From contig NZ_LYMK01000004.1 in NCBI RefSeq assembly GCF_002157355.1, positions 62,001 through 126,000 on the forward strand: a DNA stretch of 64,000 nucleotides, read 5' to 3'. Source of the DNA: Variovorax sp. JS1663 (GTDB lineage: Bacteria; Pseudomonadota; Gammaproteobacteria; Burkholderiales; Burkholderiaceae_C). Of the stretch, positions 1 through 8,912 are shown piece after piece. Each line of letters begins with the position of its first letter. Within the stretch, counting starts at the first letter, position 1. The notes beneath the pieces were generated by a model, which was not told the DNA's origin, did not search any database, and saw only the letters and a program-made list of their open reading frames with translations. The position numbers were made by a program, and so were the translations under genes.

Positions 1-572
1 TGGTGCTGGGCTACACCCCGATGCAGGTGGGCCTGGCCTTCCTGCCCGCCAACCTGATCATGGCGGCCTTCTCGCTCGGCCTGTCGGCCCGGCTGGTGAT
101 GCGCTTCGGCAACCGCGGCCCGCTCGCCTTCGGCCTGCTGCTGGCGGCGGCCGGGCTGGCGCTGTTCGCGGGCGCGCCGGTGGAGGGCCACTTCCTGCTG
201 CACGTGATGCCCGGCATGACGCTGCTCGGTCTGGGCGCGGGGATCGCGCTCAACCCGATGCTGCTGGTGGCGATGAGCGACGTGGCGCCGAGCGAATCTG
301 GCCTGGCCTCGGGCATCGTCAACACCGCCTTCATGATGGGTGGCGCGCTGGGCCTGGCGGTGCTGGCAAGCCTCGCCGCCGCGCGCACCGACAGCATGGC
401 AGCGGCCGGCGCCGCGCCCGCGGCCGCGCTCGTAGGCGGCTACCAGTTGGCCTTCATCGTCGGTGCGGCCTTTGCCGGCGCGGCCGCCTTGCTGGGCGCC
501 CTGCTGCTGCGGTCAGGCTCACAGGCATCCGCGGATGCGCAGCCGTCGGCCGGCACCCCGCATGCCGGCTGA
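1..572 (+). CDS. MFS transporter, DHA2/EmrB-type, C-terminal part (5' end outside window)
   Basis: The reading frame is open from the left edge and ends at 572. About 190 residues are visible, with several hydrophobic helices (LAFLPANLIMAAF, LAFGLLLAAAGLALF, GMTLLGLGAGIALNP, YQLAFIVGAAFAG). The phrase SGLASGIVNTAFMMGGALGLAVLAS is typical of the last helices of 14-TM DHA2 drug/H+ antiporters of the inner membrane. The GTG at position 3 is internal, not the true start. The short Ala/Ser/Pro-rich tail is probably cytoplasmic. The substrate cannot be told from this half. The family is fairly sure. Confidence 0.
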   Translation, partial: VLGYTPMQVGLAFLPANLIMAAFSLGLSARLVMRFGNRGPLAFGLLLAAAGLALFAGAPVEGHFLLHVMPGMTLLGLGAGIALNPMLLVAMSDVAPSESGLASGIVNTAFMMGGALGLAVLASLAAARTDSMAAAGAAPAAALVGGYQLAFIVGAAFAGAAALLGALLLRSGSQASADAQPSAGTPHAG

Positions 573-652
573 ACGCGACCCGATGTAACCGCCTCGACGA
601 TCGGCCTTCGCCTACAGAAATCGCCCGCGGCGGCGCCCACGATGAAGGAGCC

Positions 653-877
653 ATGAAACATCCTCCGATCAAGCTCACCATCGACGAAGCGGCACCCGGC
701 GCCTTCGTCTGGACCCTCCTGCAGACCGACGACGGCGGGTCGCCGCAGAAGGTCATGAAAGCGGCCGAAGACGGCTACGACAGCTACGAGGCCGCCCTGG
801 CCGCCGGCACCCGCGCGATGGATGCCGAGCTGCGCAAGAGCGCCGCCGCTGAACAGCGCAAGCGCGCCCTCGCCTAG
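653..877 (+). CDS. Small hypothetical protein (74 aa)
   Basis: A 74-residue soluble, charged protein without signal peptide or membrane segment. It starts at an ATG preceded by a good ribosome site (AAGGAG, about 5 nt upstream). The core (FVWTLLQTDDGG, DSYEAALAAGTRAMDAEL) resembles short Burkholderiales proteins of unknown function, and the C-terminus is Lys/Arg/Ala-rich. It is convergent with the following reductase, whose stop overlaps its last 4 bp. I do not recognise a function. It is accepted as real because of the ribosome site and the normal codon use. Confidence 0.
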   Translation: MKHPPIKLTIDEAAPGAFVWTLLQTDDGGSPQKVMKAAEDGYDSYEAALAAGTRAMDAELRKSAAAEQRKRALA

Positions 878-2103
878 GCGAGGTGCGTCTTCAAGGGCAC
901 GGCGGGGTCCGCGGCCACCGCCGGGTCGGGGCTGCGGCCGGCTTCCAGCAGCTTGCGGCTCATCATGTGGTCCACAGGCGCGTTGACCGATTCCACGCAG
1001 CGCAGCACGCCGTCCACGTAATGCAGCAGCGAGAAGGCGGCCGCGTTGGCGCCCGGCCGGCGCACCATCTGCTCGCCCGGCGTGCCCGCCGCCGGCACCA
1101 GTCCCGCCATCTGCAGCCGCAAGGTGCCCTGGTCCGACCAGAACCACGGCACGGCGTCGTGCGGGCGCGCCGCGCCAGTGAGCGTGGCGACCGCGGTGCG
1201 TGCCTGGTCGTTGGCGTTCTGCACCGATTCGAGCCGCAACGCCTGCCCGCCGCGCCGGTCGGGAAAGCGCGTGCAGTCGCCTACCGCGAGCACGGCTTCG
1301 TCGCTGGTCTGCATGTAGGCATCGACCACGATGCCGTCGGCGCACTCCAGCCCCGCGGCCTGCGCGAGCGCGGTCTCGGGGACGGCGCCGATGCCGACCA
1401 TGAGCAGGTCCACCGGCAGCGCCTCGCCGTCCACCTCGATCGCCGCCAGGCGCTGGCCTTCGGTGCGCCATTCGCCGGTCTTCGCGCCGACGCGAATGTC
1501 CATGCCCGCTGCGCGATGCGTCGCCAGCACGTGCTCGGAAAGCGCCAGCGACACGGCACGGGCGAGCAGCCTGGGCGCGCATTCCAGCACCGTCACGCGC
1601 TTGCCCAGCGCCAGCGCGGTGGCGGCCACTTCCAGGCCGATGAAGCCGCCGCCCAACACCGTCACCTGCTGCGCCGCGGACAGCATCGAACGCAGCTGCG
1701 CCGCTTCGTCCGCCGCGCGCAGCAGGGCGACGTTCGACAGGCCCACCAGCGCCGGCAGCCGGCGCGCGCGCGTGCCGGTGGCGAGCACCAGGCGATGCCA
1801 GCCCAGCACGGCCCCCGAGCGCAGCGTGACGGTGCGCGCCGCCCGGTCGATGGACAGCGCCGGATCGCCCAGGTGCAGCGTGATGCCGGCCTCGCCATAC
1901 CAGGCCTCGGCGCGGTGCAACTGCGGCGCCTCTTCGGGGCTCTTGAGGAAGGTCTTGGACAGCGGTGGCCGGTGGTAGGGGATGCAGTTCTCCTCGCAGA
2001 CCAGGTGCACGCGGGCGCCCTGCCCGGCCTCGGCCAGGCCGGCGCACAGCTGCGCGGCGGCATGGCCGCCGCCGATGATGACGATGTCTTGGCTTGAATT
2101 CAT
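874..2103 (-). CDS. FAD-dependent NAD(P)H:ferredoxin/rubredoxin reductase
   Basis: A 409-residue pyridine nucleotide-disulfide oxidoreductase of the ferredoxin-reductase type that feeds electrons to Rieske or P450 oxygenases. The N-terminal FAD Rossmann motif is IVIIGGGHAAAQ, the NAD motif near residue 150 is VTVLGGGFIGLEVA, and the second FAD motif is VLAVGDCTRF followed by ESVQNANDQAR, a signature of this subfamily. The segment YHRPPLSKTFL is also characteristic. No CxxxxC redox disulfide is present, which excludes glutathione or lipoamide reductases. No ferredoxin or oxygenase gene is adjacent, so the partner is unknown. It is divergent from the GST gene. Confidence 0.
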   Translation of the reverse strand: MNSSQDIVIIGGGHAAAQLCAGLAEAGQGARVHLVCEENCIPYHRPPLSKTFLKSPEEAPQLHRAEAWYGEAGITLHLGDPALSIDRAARTVTLRSGAVLGWHRLVLATGTRARRLPALVGLSNVALLRAADEAAQLRSMLSAAQQVTVLGGGFIGLEVAATALALGKRVTVLECAPRLLARAVSLALSEHVLATHRAAGMDIRVGAKTGEWRTEGQRLAAIEVDGEALPVDLLMVGIGAVPETALAQAAGLECADGIVVDAYMQTSDEAVLAVGDCTRFPDRRGGQALRLESVQNANDQARTAVATLTGAARPHDAVPWFWSDQGTLRLQMAGLVPAAGTPGEQMVRRPGANAAAFSLLHYVDGVLRCVESVNAPVDHMMSRKLLEAGRSPDPAVAADPAVPLKTHLA

Positions 2104-2249
2104 GGAATGGTGGTGCCGGAAAGAGCCCGCAGCTTGCGGTCGAGCGGAGATTGTCCCTCAGAGACGCGAGCGGCTTCGTCCCCCCGGACGGGGACGGCAT
2201 CGGGTGCGACCCTCGGTGACGATGACGCCCGCCCCGCTAGAGTCCGTCC

Positions 2250-2921
2250 ATGGTCGTTCTCTACCACTGCGTCAGCGCCCGCTCCTTCCGCCCGCTCTGG
2301 ATGCTCGAGGAACTGGGCGCGCCCTACGAGCTGCGCATGCTCCCCTTCCCGCCGCGGGCGCACCAGCGCAGCTACCTCGAGGTCAATCCGCTGGGCACCA
2401 TCCCCTTTCTCATCGACGGCGACACGCGCATGACCGAGTCGGCCGCGATCTGCCAGTACCTGGCCGAGCGCTTCGATCCGCAGAACCTCAAGGGCCTGGC
2501 GGTGCGCCCGCAGGAGCCCAGCTTCGGCGCCTGGCTCAACGGCCTGCACCAGGGCGAGGCCACGCTGACCTTCCCGCAGACCATCGTGCTGCGCTACGCC
2601 CACTTCGAGCCCGACGAGCGCAAGCTGCCGCAGGCGGCCGAGGACTACGCGAAGTGGTTCCTCGCGCGGCTGCGCTGGATCGACGCGGCGCTGCAGACAC
2701 ACGCCTTCCTCTGCGCGGACCGCTTCACCGCCGCCGACATCTCGGTCGGCTATGCGTTGATGCTGGCCGACCTGCTGGGTCTTCAGCCGCAGTGGCCGGC
2801 AGCGGTCACGGCGTACTGGGCCCGGCTGCAGCAGCGGGACGGCTTCCGGCGCGCCCTCGCCGCGCAGCATGCGGCGGCACTCGCCCAGGGCGTTTCGCCG
2901 CGGAACGCGTTGGGGCACTGA
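2250..2921 (+). CDS. Glutathione S-transferase family protein
   Basis: A 223-residue cytosolic GST. The N-terminal thioredoxin-like domain shows VVLYHCVSARSFRPLWMLEELG, then NPLGTIPFLIDGD with the cis-Pro, and TESAAICQYLAERF, which contacts the glutathione gamma-glutamyl group. A helical C-terminal domain carries FTAADISVGYAL, the usual N-capping box. The active residue is probably the Ser/Cys near position 8. It is followed after 3 bp by a membrane protein gene, so the two are probably cotranscribed. Substrate unknown. Confidence 0.
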   Translation: MVVLYHCVSARSFRPLWMLEELGAPYELRMLPFPPRAHQRSYLEVNPLGTIPFLIDGDTRMTESAAICQYLAERFDPQNLKGLAVRPQEPSFGAWLNGLHQGEATLTFPQTIVLRYAHFEPDERKLPQAAEDYAKWFLARLRWIDAALQTHAFLCADRFTAADISVGYALMLADLLGLQPQWPAAVTAYWARLQQRDGFRRALAAQHAAALAQGVSPRNALGH

Positions 2922-2924
2922 GCC

Positions 2925-3803
2925 ATGGACCTGCACCATCCGCTGATCCAGAGCCTTGCGCTACCGCTGGTCGTCGCATTCATGGTGACCGGCATGCTGC
3001 GCGGCGCGCTCGGCCCGGTGCAGGGACGGCGCTGGGCGGCTGCCGGCGCAGCGCTGGCCATCGTCGGCACCGCGGCATGGCAGCTGGGCTGGCGGCTGCC
3101 GCCCGGCACGCTCACCGAGCGGCTGCCCTGGATCTACGCCGTGGCGGCGCTGCTGGGCTTCGTGCTGGAGGCGCTGCACGCCGGAAGGCGCGCCGAGTGG
3201 CTGGCGGCCGGCATCCTGTGGGCGCTGGTGCTGGCCATCCTGCCCACGCGTGCACTGCCGCTGCTGCTTGTCGTGTGGCTGCTGGGCCTGGCTGTGTTCC
3301 GGGCGGTGCTGCGCGAGCATGCGGCGCGCGCCGATGCAGCCGCGGTGCTGGTGGTGGCCAGTCTGGGCCTGGCTGCCGCCGCAATGGGTGCCGGCTCCGC
3401 ATTGCTCTTCGAACTGGGACTGGCACTGGCCGCCGCTGTCGGCGGCTGCGCGCTGTGGCTCTGGCCCATCGTGCGCATCGCCTTCGGCGCGAGCGGCGCC
3501 ATCGTCGCGGCCCTCGCCTGGCTGAGCCTGATGCAGGCCACGGCCCTGCTGACGGAGGTACGGCCCGTGACGCTGCTGCTGCTCGCAGGCGCCTTCACCT
3601 CCGGGCCGCTGGTGCGCTGGGGGCGGCGGCGCCTGCAGCGCCCCGCGGCACCGCCCGGCCCGCGCGCCAGGACCTGGGTGGAACCGCTGATCGTGGCCCT
3701 GGTGGCCGCCGCCTGGGTCGCGGCCGCGCTGGCCTTCGCCGCATGGGGTGGTGCAGAAATGTCGACCGGGACGGACGATCCCTATTACAAACCGAAGTGG
3801 TGA
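2925..3803 (+). CDS. Multi-pass membrane protein of unknown function
   Basis: A 292-residue, very hydrophobic protein with roughly eight or nine predicted helices (for example LALPLVVAFMVTGML, LPLLLVVWLLGLAVF, LLFELGLALAAAVGG, WVEPLIVALVAAAWVAAALAF). A basic loop RWGRRRLQR precedes the last helix, and the hydrophilic tail ends DDPYYKPKW. I recognise no family motif. It starts 3 bp after the GST stop, and its own TGA overlaps the GTG start of the RibD-type reductase, so it lies in a three-gene transcription unit. No ATP-binding or transport signature is visible. Confidence 0.
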   Translation: MDLHHPLIQSLALPLVVAFMVTGMLRGALGPVQGRRWAAAGAALAIVGTAAWQLGWRLPPGTLTERLPWIYAVAALLGFVLEALHAGRRAEWLAAGILWALVLAILPTRALPLLLVVWLLGLAVFRAVLREHAARADAAAVLVVASLGLAAAAMGAGSALLFELGLALAAAVGGCALWLWPIVRIAFGASGAIVAALAWLSLMQATALLTEVRPVTLLLLAGAFTSGPLVRWGRRRLQRPAAPPGPRARTWVEPLIVALVAAAWVAAALAFAAWGGAEMSTGTDDPYYKPKW

Positions 3804-4717
3804 CTGCCTACGACCCCCATCCCTTCACGACGGCCCCGCGCGCATTGCCCGGCGTGGACGCACTCTGGCCGCTCTGCCTCGCCATCGCGCGCCATCGGCG
3901 CGGCACCGGGCCCGCGCCTGCACCCGATGCCGCAAGGCGCTTCCATCAGCATCGGTCGCACGGCTTCGTGCTCGATCCGGCAGCATGGCATCCGGAGGCG
4001 CTGGAACTCTTCTCGCTGCTCAAGCCGGTGCTCGACTGTCCGCCCGAAAGCCCGACCTGGGTGATCGGCCAACTGGGCCAGAGCCTCGACGGCTGCATTG
4101 CCACCCGCGGGGGCGACGCCAACTTCGTGAACGGCCCCGAGATGCTGCTGCACCTGCACCGGCTGCGCGCCCTGTGCGACGCAGTGATCGTGGGCGCGGC
4201 CACCGCCGCCATCGACAACCCGCAACTCACCACGCGCCGGGTGGCGGGCGAACATCCGGTGCGGGTGCTGATCGATCCGACCCTTCGGCTCGCCCCCACG
4301 CTGCGCGTGTTCACGGACCGGCAGGCGCCCACGCTGCTGGTGTGCGACGCGGCCCGCGAAGCCGAGGCAGCGGCACAGGTCGGCGCCGATCAGGTCCTGG
4401 GCGTGCCCGGCCTGCTGAAGGAGAACGGCACCCTCGACCTGCCGGCACTCCTGCATGCGCTGCGGCAGCGCGGCCTGCATGTGCTCTTCGTGGAAGGCGG
4501 CGGCATCACCGTCTCGCGCTTCATCGCGCAGGGCTGCATGGACCGGCTGCACCTCAGCATCGCGCCGGTGCTCATCGGCGGCGGACGCCCCGGCCTCTCG
4601 CTGCCCGTCGGCATGGTGATGCGCAACTGCCCGCGGCCTCCGGCGTCGGTGTTCCGCATGGGGGCGGATGTGCTGTGGGACCTGGATCTCCGGGCCCTTG
4701 CACCCTTCGCCACATAG
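3800..4717 (+). CDS. RibD C-terminal domain (DHFR-like) reductase
   Basis: A 305-residue protein read from the GTG at 3800 (GTGA overlap with the upstream stop). The frame is open much further upstream, but that part is shadow of other genes. The C-terminal two thirds is the RibD_C/dihydrofolate-reductase-like fold: WVIGQLGQSLDGCIAT at the start, VNGPEMLLHLHRLRALCDAVIVG, then VLFVEGGGITVSRFI for NADPH binding and LIGGG near the end. In riboflavin synthesis this domain reduces the ribosylamino-pyrimidine. The deaminase zinc domain is absent and the first 80 residues are unfamiliar, so this is probably a standalone reductase on another pterin- or flavin-like substrate. Confidence 0.
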   Translation: MTAYDPHPFTTAPRALPGVDALWPLCLAIARHRRGTGPAPAPDAARRFHQHRSHGFVLDPAAWHPEALELFSLLKPVLDCPPESPTWVIGQLGQSLDGCIATRGGDANFVNGPEMLLHLHRLRALCDAVIVGAATAAIDNPQLTTRRVAGEHPVRVLIDPTLRLAPTLRVFTDRQAPTLLVCDAAREAEAAAQVGADQVLGVPGLLKENGTLDLPALLHALRQRGLHVLFVEGGGITVSRFIAQGCMDRLHLSIAPVLIGGGRPGLSLPVGMVMRNCPRPPASVFRMGADVLWDLDLRALAPFAT

Positions 4718-4774
4718 GCCACGACGAAGAGGTGCCGCGCGAAGTAGATCAAAGCGGCTCGGGAGAAACCACCG

Positions 4775-5623
4775 TCACGCGACACGGGAGCGTTGACGGG
4801 AGGTCCGTGCGTCGTCGAAGACCTTCTTCACCGGCCCGAGCGCCTGCACGAACTCCAGTTGCTCGCCCTCCGGGCCCTTGCAGTAGATGAGCCGCCAGCC
4901 GTTGGACTTGCCCTCGGTGATCGGGTTGGAGTTCGCGCTGATCGGCGCCGCACGGCGCTCGGCTTCGGTGCCGACGGTGACCACGCGGTTGGCCTTCACC
5001 TGGTTCATTCCGCGACGTCCGCATTCGGCCTCCATGTCGCGGATGAAGACGTTGAAGTCGACGTCGTCGCGCAGGTAGAAGCAGATGTGCATCGAGCGCG
5101 GATACGCTGGGCTCATCTGGTCGCGCGGCTCGGCGAAGCTCGCGCCCGTGCCCATCGGCTGCTGCGCGTCGCGGTACTGCAGCAGTTCGATGACGACGTT
5201 GTCGAACTGGATGAAGCGCACGTCCAGCCGCTGCGCGCCGCTGCGCAGATCGGGAATTCCGCGTGTGCGCGGATTGACGTGGCGCTCGCGCGCGAGGATC
5301 TCCTCGTCGGTGAGCAGCGTGTTTTGGATGCGCTCCCCCTGGAAATCGCCATCGCGCATGACCTCGGTGCCGCCCAGCACCTCGGTGTAGAAGGCGAAGG
5401 CCCGATCCATGTTCTGCACGGTCACGCCGAAGTGCTGCACGCCCTGCAGCCGATCCCCCAGCGGGGCCCGGTCGCGATCACGGGCGCCCGAGGGCGGCGC
5501 ACTGGCAGGCGCCTGGGCGACTGCGCCGGTGGACAGCGCCGCAAGCGTGGCAGCGCCGGCGAGCTTCATCGCTCCCCTGCGTCCGGTGTTCTCCAGCGCG
5601 GTCGAGTCGGGCTTCATCGTCAT
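4775..5623 (-). CDS. Exported VOC/glyoxalase-fold protein
   Basis: A 282-residue protein starting at an ATG with the ribosome site AAAGGA 7 nt upstream. A twin-arginine-like leader (TGRRGAMKLAGAATLAALSTGAVAQA) suggests export, which is unusual for this fold. The mature part starts with a VOC module (GVQHFGVTVQNMDRAFAFYTEVLGG) and ends with a second half (WRLIYCKGPEGEQLEFVQ) carrying the usual metal-ligand Glu. The reaction is not predictable: VOC members include glyoxalases, dioxygenases and resistance proteins. It lies just upstream of a secreted betaine-type binding protein on the same strand, 91 bp apart. Confidence 0.
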   Translation of the reverse strand: MTMKPDSTALENTGRRGAMKLAGAATLAALSTGAVAQAPASAPPSGARDRDRAPLGDRLQGVQHFGVTVQNMDRAFAFYTEVLGGTEVMRDGDFQGERIQNTLLTDEEILARERHVNPRTRGIPDLRSGAQRLDVRFIQFDNVVIELLQYRDAQQPMGTGASFAEPRDQMSPAYPRSMHICFYLRDDVDFNVFIRDMEAECGRRGMNQVKANRVVTVGTEAERRAAPISANSNPITEGKSNGWRLIYCKGPEGEQLEFVQALGPVKKVFDDARTSRQRSRVA

Positions 5624-5714
5624 GGTCTGGTCCTTTCAAAGGATGGCTGCAGGCACGAGGAACAAGTCTTTCGCCTGGAGGTCGACGGTTCGAGCGCGCC
5701 GGGCGCCAGCGAGC

Positions 5715-6611
5715 TCAGCTTCGGGTCCAGCCTTCGACGCAGGAGGCGTTGGCTGCCATCCACTGGATGGCAGCCTCGCGGGGCGTCTTTCGCTCGACGT
5801 TGACCATCCAATCCATCTCGGTCACGCCGTCGATGCCGAGAGAGATCCTGGAAAGCGCCTGCCGAGTCGCCGGCGGCAGCCTGGCGAAGCGCTCGGTGGG
5901 GGCGACCAGCGCGCCGCGGTTGCTGCCGCCCAGCACGCCCTTCGGGTCTTTCAACGGGCGCAGTCGGCCATCGCGATTGAGGTACTGCGGTGCCCAGGTC
6001 GGAAACACCATCCACCGCCGTTCGCCGACAGCGGCGTCATACGCGCCGGTCCACTCCGCCGGCGCGCCCGGACGGAACCGGTAGCCCACCCCGTCCAGCC
6101 CGTAGGCACCGACCGCGGCCTGTGAAACCGTCGAAATCGTGGCCGCCGTCCCGATGCCCTGGATGAGCTTGTTCATCCGTTGGGCCACCGCCGGCCTGGC
6201 CAGGTCGGTGATGGAGGCGACCTCCTGCTCCGGGACGTATTCGGGCACCGCCCAGAAGAAGCGAGCCCCGTCATAGAGGCGTGCCACCTCGGTCGCCCGG
6301 CCACCATAGCGGGACCAGTAGGCCGCATGCCCCTCCGGCAGCCATGCCGCCGCCATCACGTCGATGGCTCCCTCGCCCAGCAAGGGGAACATCTGGTCGT
6401 GCGGTCCGGTCCTGAGGTCGACGGCGTGGCCCAGCCGTTCGAGCAGCTCATGCACCACGGCGCCCGTGACGGCATAGAAGCTCAGCGAGACCTGCCCCAG
6501 CACCACGGGCGGGCTCGGATGCCCTTGGGGCCGCGCCGCATCGCCGACGGCGACACCAGCGGCACCCGCCCCCATCGATGCCAGGAGGCGTCGGCGGGTC
6601 CATGCGCTCAT
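5715..6611 (-). CDS. Glycine betaine/choline-type ABC substrate-binding protein (ProX/OpuAC-like)
   Basis: The start is placed at 6611 because AAGGAG lies 6 nt before this ATG and a twin-arginine signal follows directly (TRRRLLASMGAGAAG). The mature protein has the OpuAC layout: VSLSFYAVTGAVVHELLERLG, then DVMAAAWLPEGHAAYW, and a C-terminal DWMVNVERKTPREAAIQWM, which matches betaine-binding receptors. The expected role is periplasmic capture of a quaternary ammonium compound. No permease or ATPase gene is adjacent, so it is either an orphan receptor or serves a transporter encoded elsewhere. Confidence 0.
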   Translation of the reverse strand: MSAWTRRRLLASMGAGAAGVAVGDAARPQGHPSPPVVLGQVSLSFYAVTGAVVHELLERLGHAVDLRTGPHDQMFPLLGEGAIDVMAAAWLPEGHAAYWSRYGGRATEVARLYDGARFFWAVPEYVPEQEVASITDLARPAVAQRMNKLIQGIGTAATISTVSQAAVGAYGLDGVGYRFRPGAPAEWTGAYDAAVGERRWMVFPTWAPQYLNRDGRLRPLKDPKGVLGGSNRGALVAPTERFARLPPATRQALSRISLGIDGVTEMDWMVNVERKTPREAAIQWMAANASCVEGWTRS

Positions 6612-7139
6612 AGGAACTCCTTCGCGGATGTCGGGCAGAAAGCGGCGGTGGCCGGCCTGCCGCATCCGCGTCAACTGACGCCGAGGGCGACGAACATCAG
6701 GATAGGGCGGCGTGATGCGCGCACCAGAAAATCGCCGTAAAAAGTGGTTAAAGCTGGACGAGCCCTTGTTCGACCCACTTCGCCGCCGTACGCAGCACTT
6801 CGGCCAGAAACGCTCAACGCATCGCCAGAAGATCCACGTGCCCCACTTGCACGCGGCCGTGCGGCATCAACGCGAGCCGCGCAGCTCGGAAGCGCCAAGC
6901 GATCCACCTGGCCTGCCTGCGGCGGCTGGCGAGGTGTACGCATCGACTGGCCGCAGACCCGAGGGTGCATCCACGTCATCGTCGATACCCGCTGCCGCCG
7001 ACGCGCCACCGCGATACAACCGTGCCGCCGCACTGGCTCCCGCTGCTGCCGGTACAGCTCGCTCGGGGAAGAAGACAGCGTGTGCGACGGGGCATGATGC
7101 GCAGCTGGCGCATGTGACGATGATCACTGGGGGCCGCAG
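6612..7139. other. 528-bp stretch without a convincing gene
   Basis: Open frames here on both strands overlap each other, lack ribosome sites and look like nothing known. On the minus strand a 54-codon open stretch (6975 down to 6814) ends in VGHVDLLAMR and a stop. This nearly copies the last residues of the methyltransferase encoded at 8913-9779. It may be a leftover gene end or part of a dispersed repeat. Confidence 0.
6824..6846 (+). repeat. 23-bp direct repeat, copy 1
   Basis: This copy matches 8923-8945 in 22 of 23 positions and in the same orientation (core AGATCCACGTGCCCCAC). Read on the minus strand both copies encode GHVDLL. The two copies are 2,099 bp apart and bracket the propeller lipoprotein gene. 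Confidence 0.
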
Positions 7140-8666
7140 CTATTGAATCGTCAAGCCGCCTTCATGGTTCAGCACGGTGAACATGCCGTTGCCGACGTAT
7201 TGGAGTCCGATGGTGTCGGATGCGGCGCCGCTGATGGAACCTCCGATACCCCGCGTAGTCGTGGCAGTGGAGATGTAGATTTGGCCACCATTCGGCGCCG
7301 CCACCAGCTTGCTGCCGTCGGCCGACGACGCCACGCCATTCCAACGCAGGCTGTCTCCCCGCGCCGTCCAGCTCACCCCGCCATCGCTCGATGTGTGGAT
7401 CTGTCCCCACTCCTCTACCGCCACCAGCTTGCTGCCATCGGCCGAGGAGGCCGATATGAACCAATTTCGATTGGACTCGCGTGCCGTCCAGCTCACGCCG
7501 CTGTCGTCCGAGGTGTAGATCCGCCCCCCCGACTCGAGTGCAACTAGCCTGGTGCCATCGCCCGACGATGTCACCCAGTACCAGTCTCGGACGGACTCGC
7601 GTGCCGTCCAGTTCGCGCCACCATCGATCGAGGTGTAAATCTGGCCCCGGAAGACCGCCGCCACGAGCTTGCTTCCATCGGCAGACGAGGCCACCGCATA
7701 CCAGTCCCGGATGGACTCGCGCGCCGTCCAAGTCACACCGCCGTCGATCGAGCTGTAGATCTGGCCGCCGCTGGCCGCCGCCACCAGCTTGCTGCCATCG
7801 GACGAATAGGTCACTGCAAACCAATTTCGATTGGATTCGCGCGCCGTCCAGTTCGCGCCACCATCGATCGAGGTGTAAATCTGGCCACCGTAGACCGCCG
7901 CCGCCAGCTTGCTGCCATCCGCCGACGAGGCCACCACCGTCCAGTCGCGATCGGCCTCACACGGTGGAGTGGCCGTGCACACAGTCCAGTTCTCGCCGCT
8001 GTCGGTCGAGGTGTAGATGCGCCCCCACTTAGCCGCCGCGACGAGCTTGCTGCCATCGGCTGAGGAAGCGACCGTATACCAGGATTGGGTGGGGCCACGC
8101 GCCGTCCATCTGGCACCCGCCATGCCCTCCACGCTTTTCGTGTCGATCGCCTGCCCCGCGTTCTGGGCGATCTTCCAGCCGCCCAGGCCGGCGCCCTGGA
8201 CGCGCACCACATCACCGACGGCCGGATTGGCCGGCAGGGTCACCACCACCTGCGCCGCGTCGTTGCGGGCGACATAGCCCGTGTTGGACTGACCTTGCAC
8301 TGCAGCACTGGTCACGTCAACCCAAGGAAACGCGGGGGCCGGCGTGCCGCTGCCATCGCCGATCTCGGGGGGGGCGGGCGTTCCACTGCCATCGCCAATT
8401 TCGGTGCCGGTTCCAGTGTCGGTACTGGTTGCAGTCCCGGCATCGGTGCTTGGCCCGGTACCGGCACTCGCGGCTGCAGCTCCGAGCGCCGCGAGGGCGG
8501 CCGATCCTCCTGCCCCGCCTCCACCGCCGCCACCGCATGCGCCCAACATCAAGGACAGCATCAGCGCTGGAACCAGGCGGCAGATGGTCCGCGTAGGAAG
8601 GGTCTCCAAACTGGCGATCACAGCGCCAAAATTGGCGTACGCCCACCGCAATGCAACTTGGTTCAT
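7140..8666 (-). CDS. Repeat-containing lipoprotein with BNR/YCF48-like propeller units
   Basis: The protein is about 508 residues if started at the ATG at 8666. The frame extends to 8756, and a TTG at 8609 would give a more normal 24-residue leader, so the start is uncertain. The lipobox LMLGAC is followed by a Gly run and a Ser/Thr/Gly/Pro linker with a duplicated IGDGSGTPAP. Seven repeats of 40-46 residues follow, each with SSADGSKLVAA, GGQIYTSxDGG and WTAR, which is the Asp-box pattern of beta-propellers. The most likely location is anchored on the outer membrane or cell surface; binding partner unknown. Base composition is less GC-rich than in neighbouring genes, which suggests transfer. 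Confidence 0.
   Translation of the reverse strand: MNQVALRWAYANFGAVIASLETLPTRTICRLVPALMLSLMLGACGGGGGGGAGGSAALAALGAAAASAGTGPSTDAGTATSTDTGTGTEIGDGSGTPAPPEIGDGSGTPAPAFPWVDVTSAAVQGQSNTGYVARNDAAQVVVTLPANPAVGDVVRVQGAGLGGWKIAQNAGQAIDTKSVEGMAGARWTARGPTQSWYTVASSADGSKLVAAAKWGRIYTSTDSGENWTVCTATPPCEADRDWTVVASSADGSKLAAAVYGGQIYTSIDGGANWTARESNRNWFAVTYSSDGSKLVAAASGGQIYSSIDGGVTWTARESIRDWYAVASSADGSKLVAAVFRGQIYTSIDGGANWTARESVRDWYWVTSSGDGTRLVALESGGRIYTSDDSGVSWTARESNRNWFISASSADGSKLVAVEEWGQIHTSSDGGVSWTARGDSLRWNGVASSADGSKLVAAPNGGQIYISTATTTRGIGGSISGAASDTIGLQYVGNGMFTVLNHEGGLTIQ
7290..8060. repeat. Tandem coding repeats, 120-bp period
   Basis: The DNA encoding SSADGSKL recurs at 120-bp steps (ends near 7320, 7440, 7560, 7680, 7800, 7920), and the seventh copy is 138 bp away because of a short insert (CTATPPCEAD). 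Similarity at DNA level between units suggests recent duplication or gene-conversion homogenisation. Confidence 0.
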
Positions 8667-8912
8667 GGAAGGATCTTGCTGAAGAAAAAGAGCCTGTTGC
8701 TTCACGCTCCGCAGCGTTCCAGGATCAGGATCGAATGGCAGCGATTTTCCAAGCACTGACGGGCTTGCTCTGGTTTCTCCAGAAAAAGCGACAATTCTCC
8801 CGGCAGTGCTTGGGAGTCACCGTGAACAGTCGGTCAACGGCGGGCTCGCGCGCCCTGAAGGCACTTCAAGAAAGTGCTGCATGGCCCTCGGCACGCGAGG
8901 ACGCTTGCGTAC

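Noticed and set aside
440..2200. 586-codon minus-strand open frame
   Set aside because: Shadow of the ferredoxin reductase and the small protein gene; Arg/Gly-rich and without family motifs.
1982..4717. 911-codon open frame on the plus strand
   Set aside because: Only its end (from 3800) looks like a protein; the rest lies over the reductase, GST and membrane-protein genes in another frame and is Arg/Ala/Pro-rich shadow.
7290..8060. CRISPR-like regular repeats
   Set aside because: The period is 120 bp, repeats are coding in frame and units vary as protein repeats do; no short spacers.
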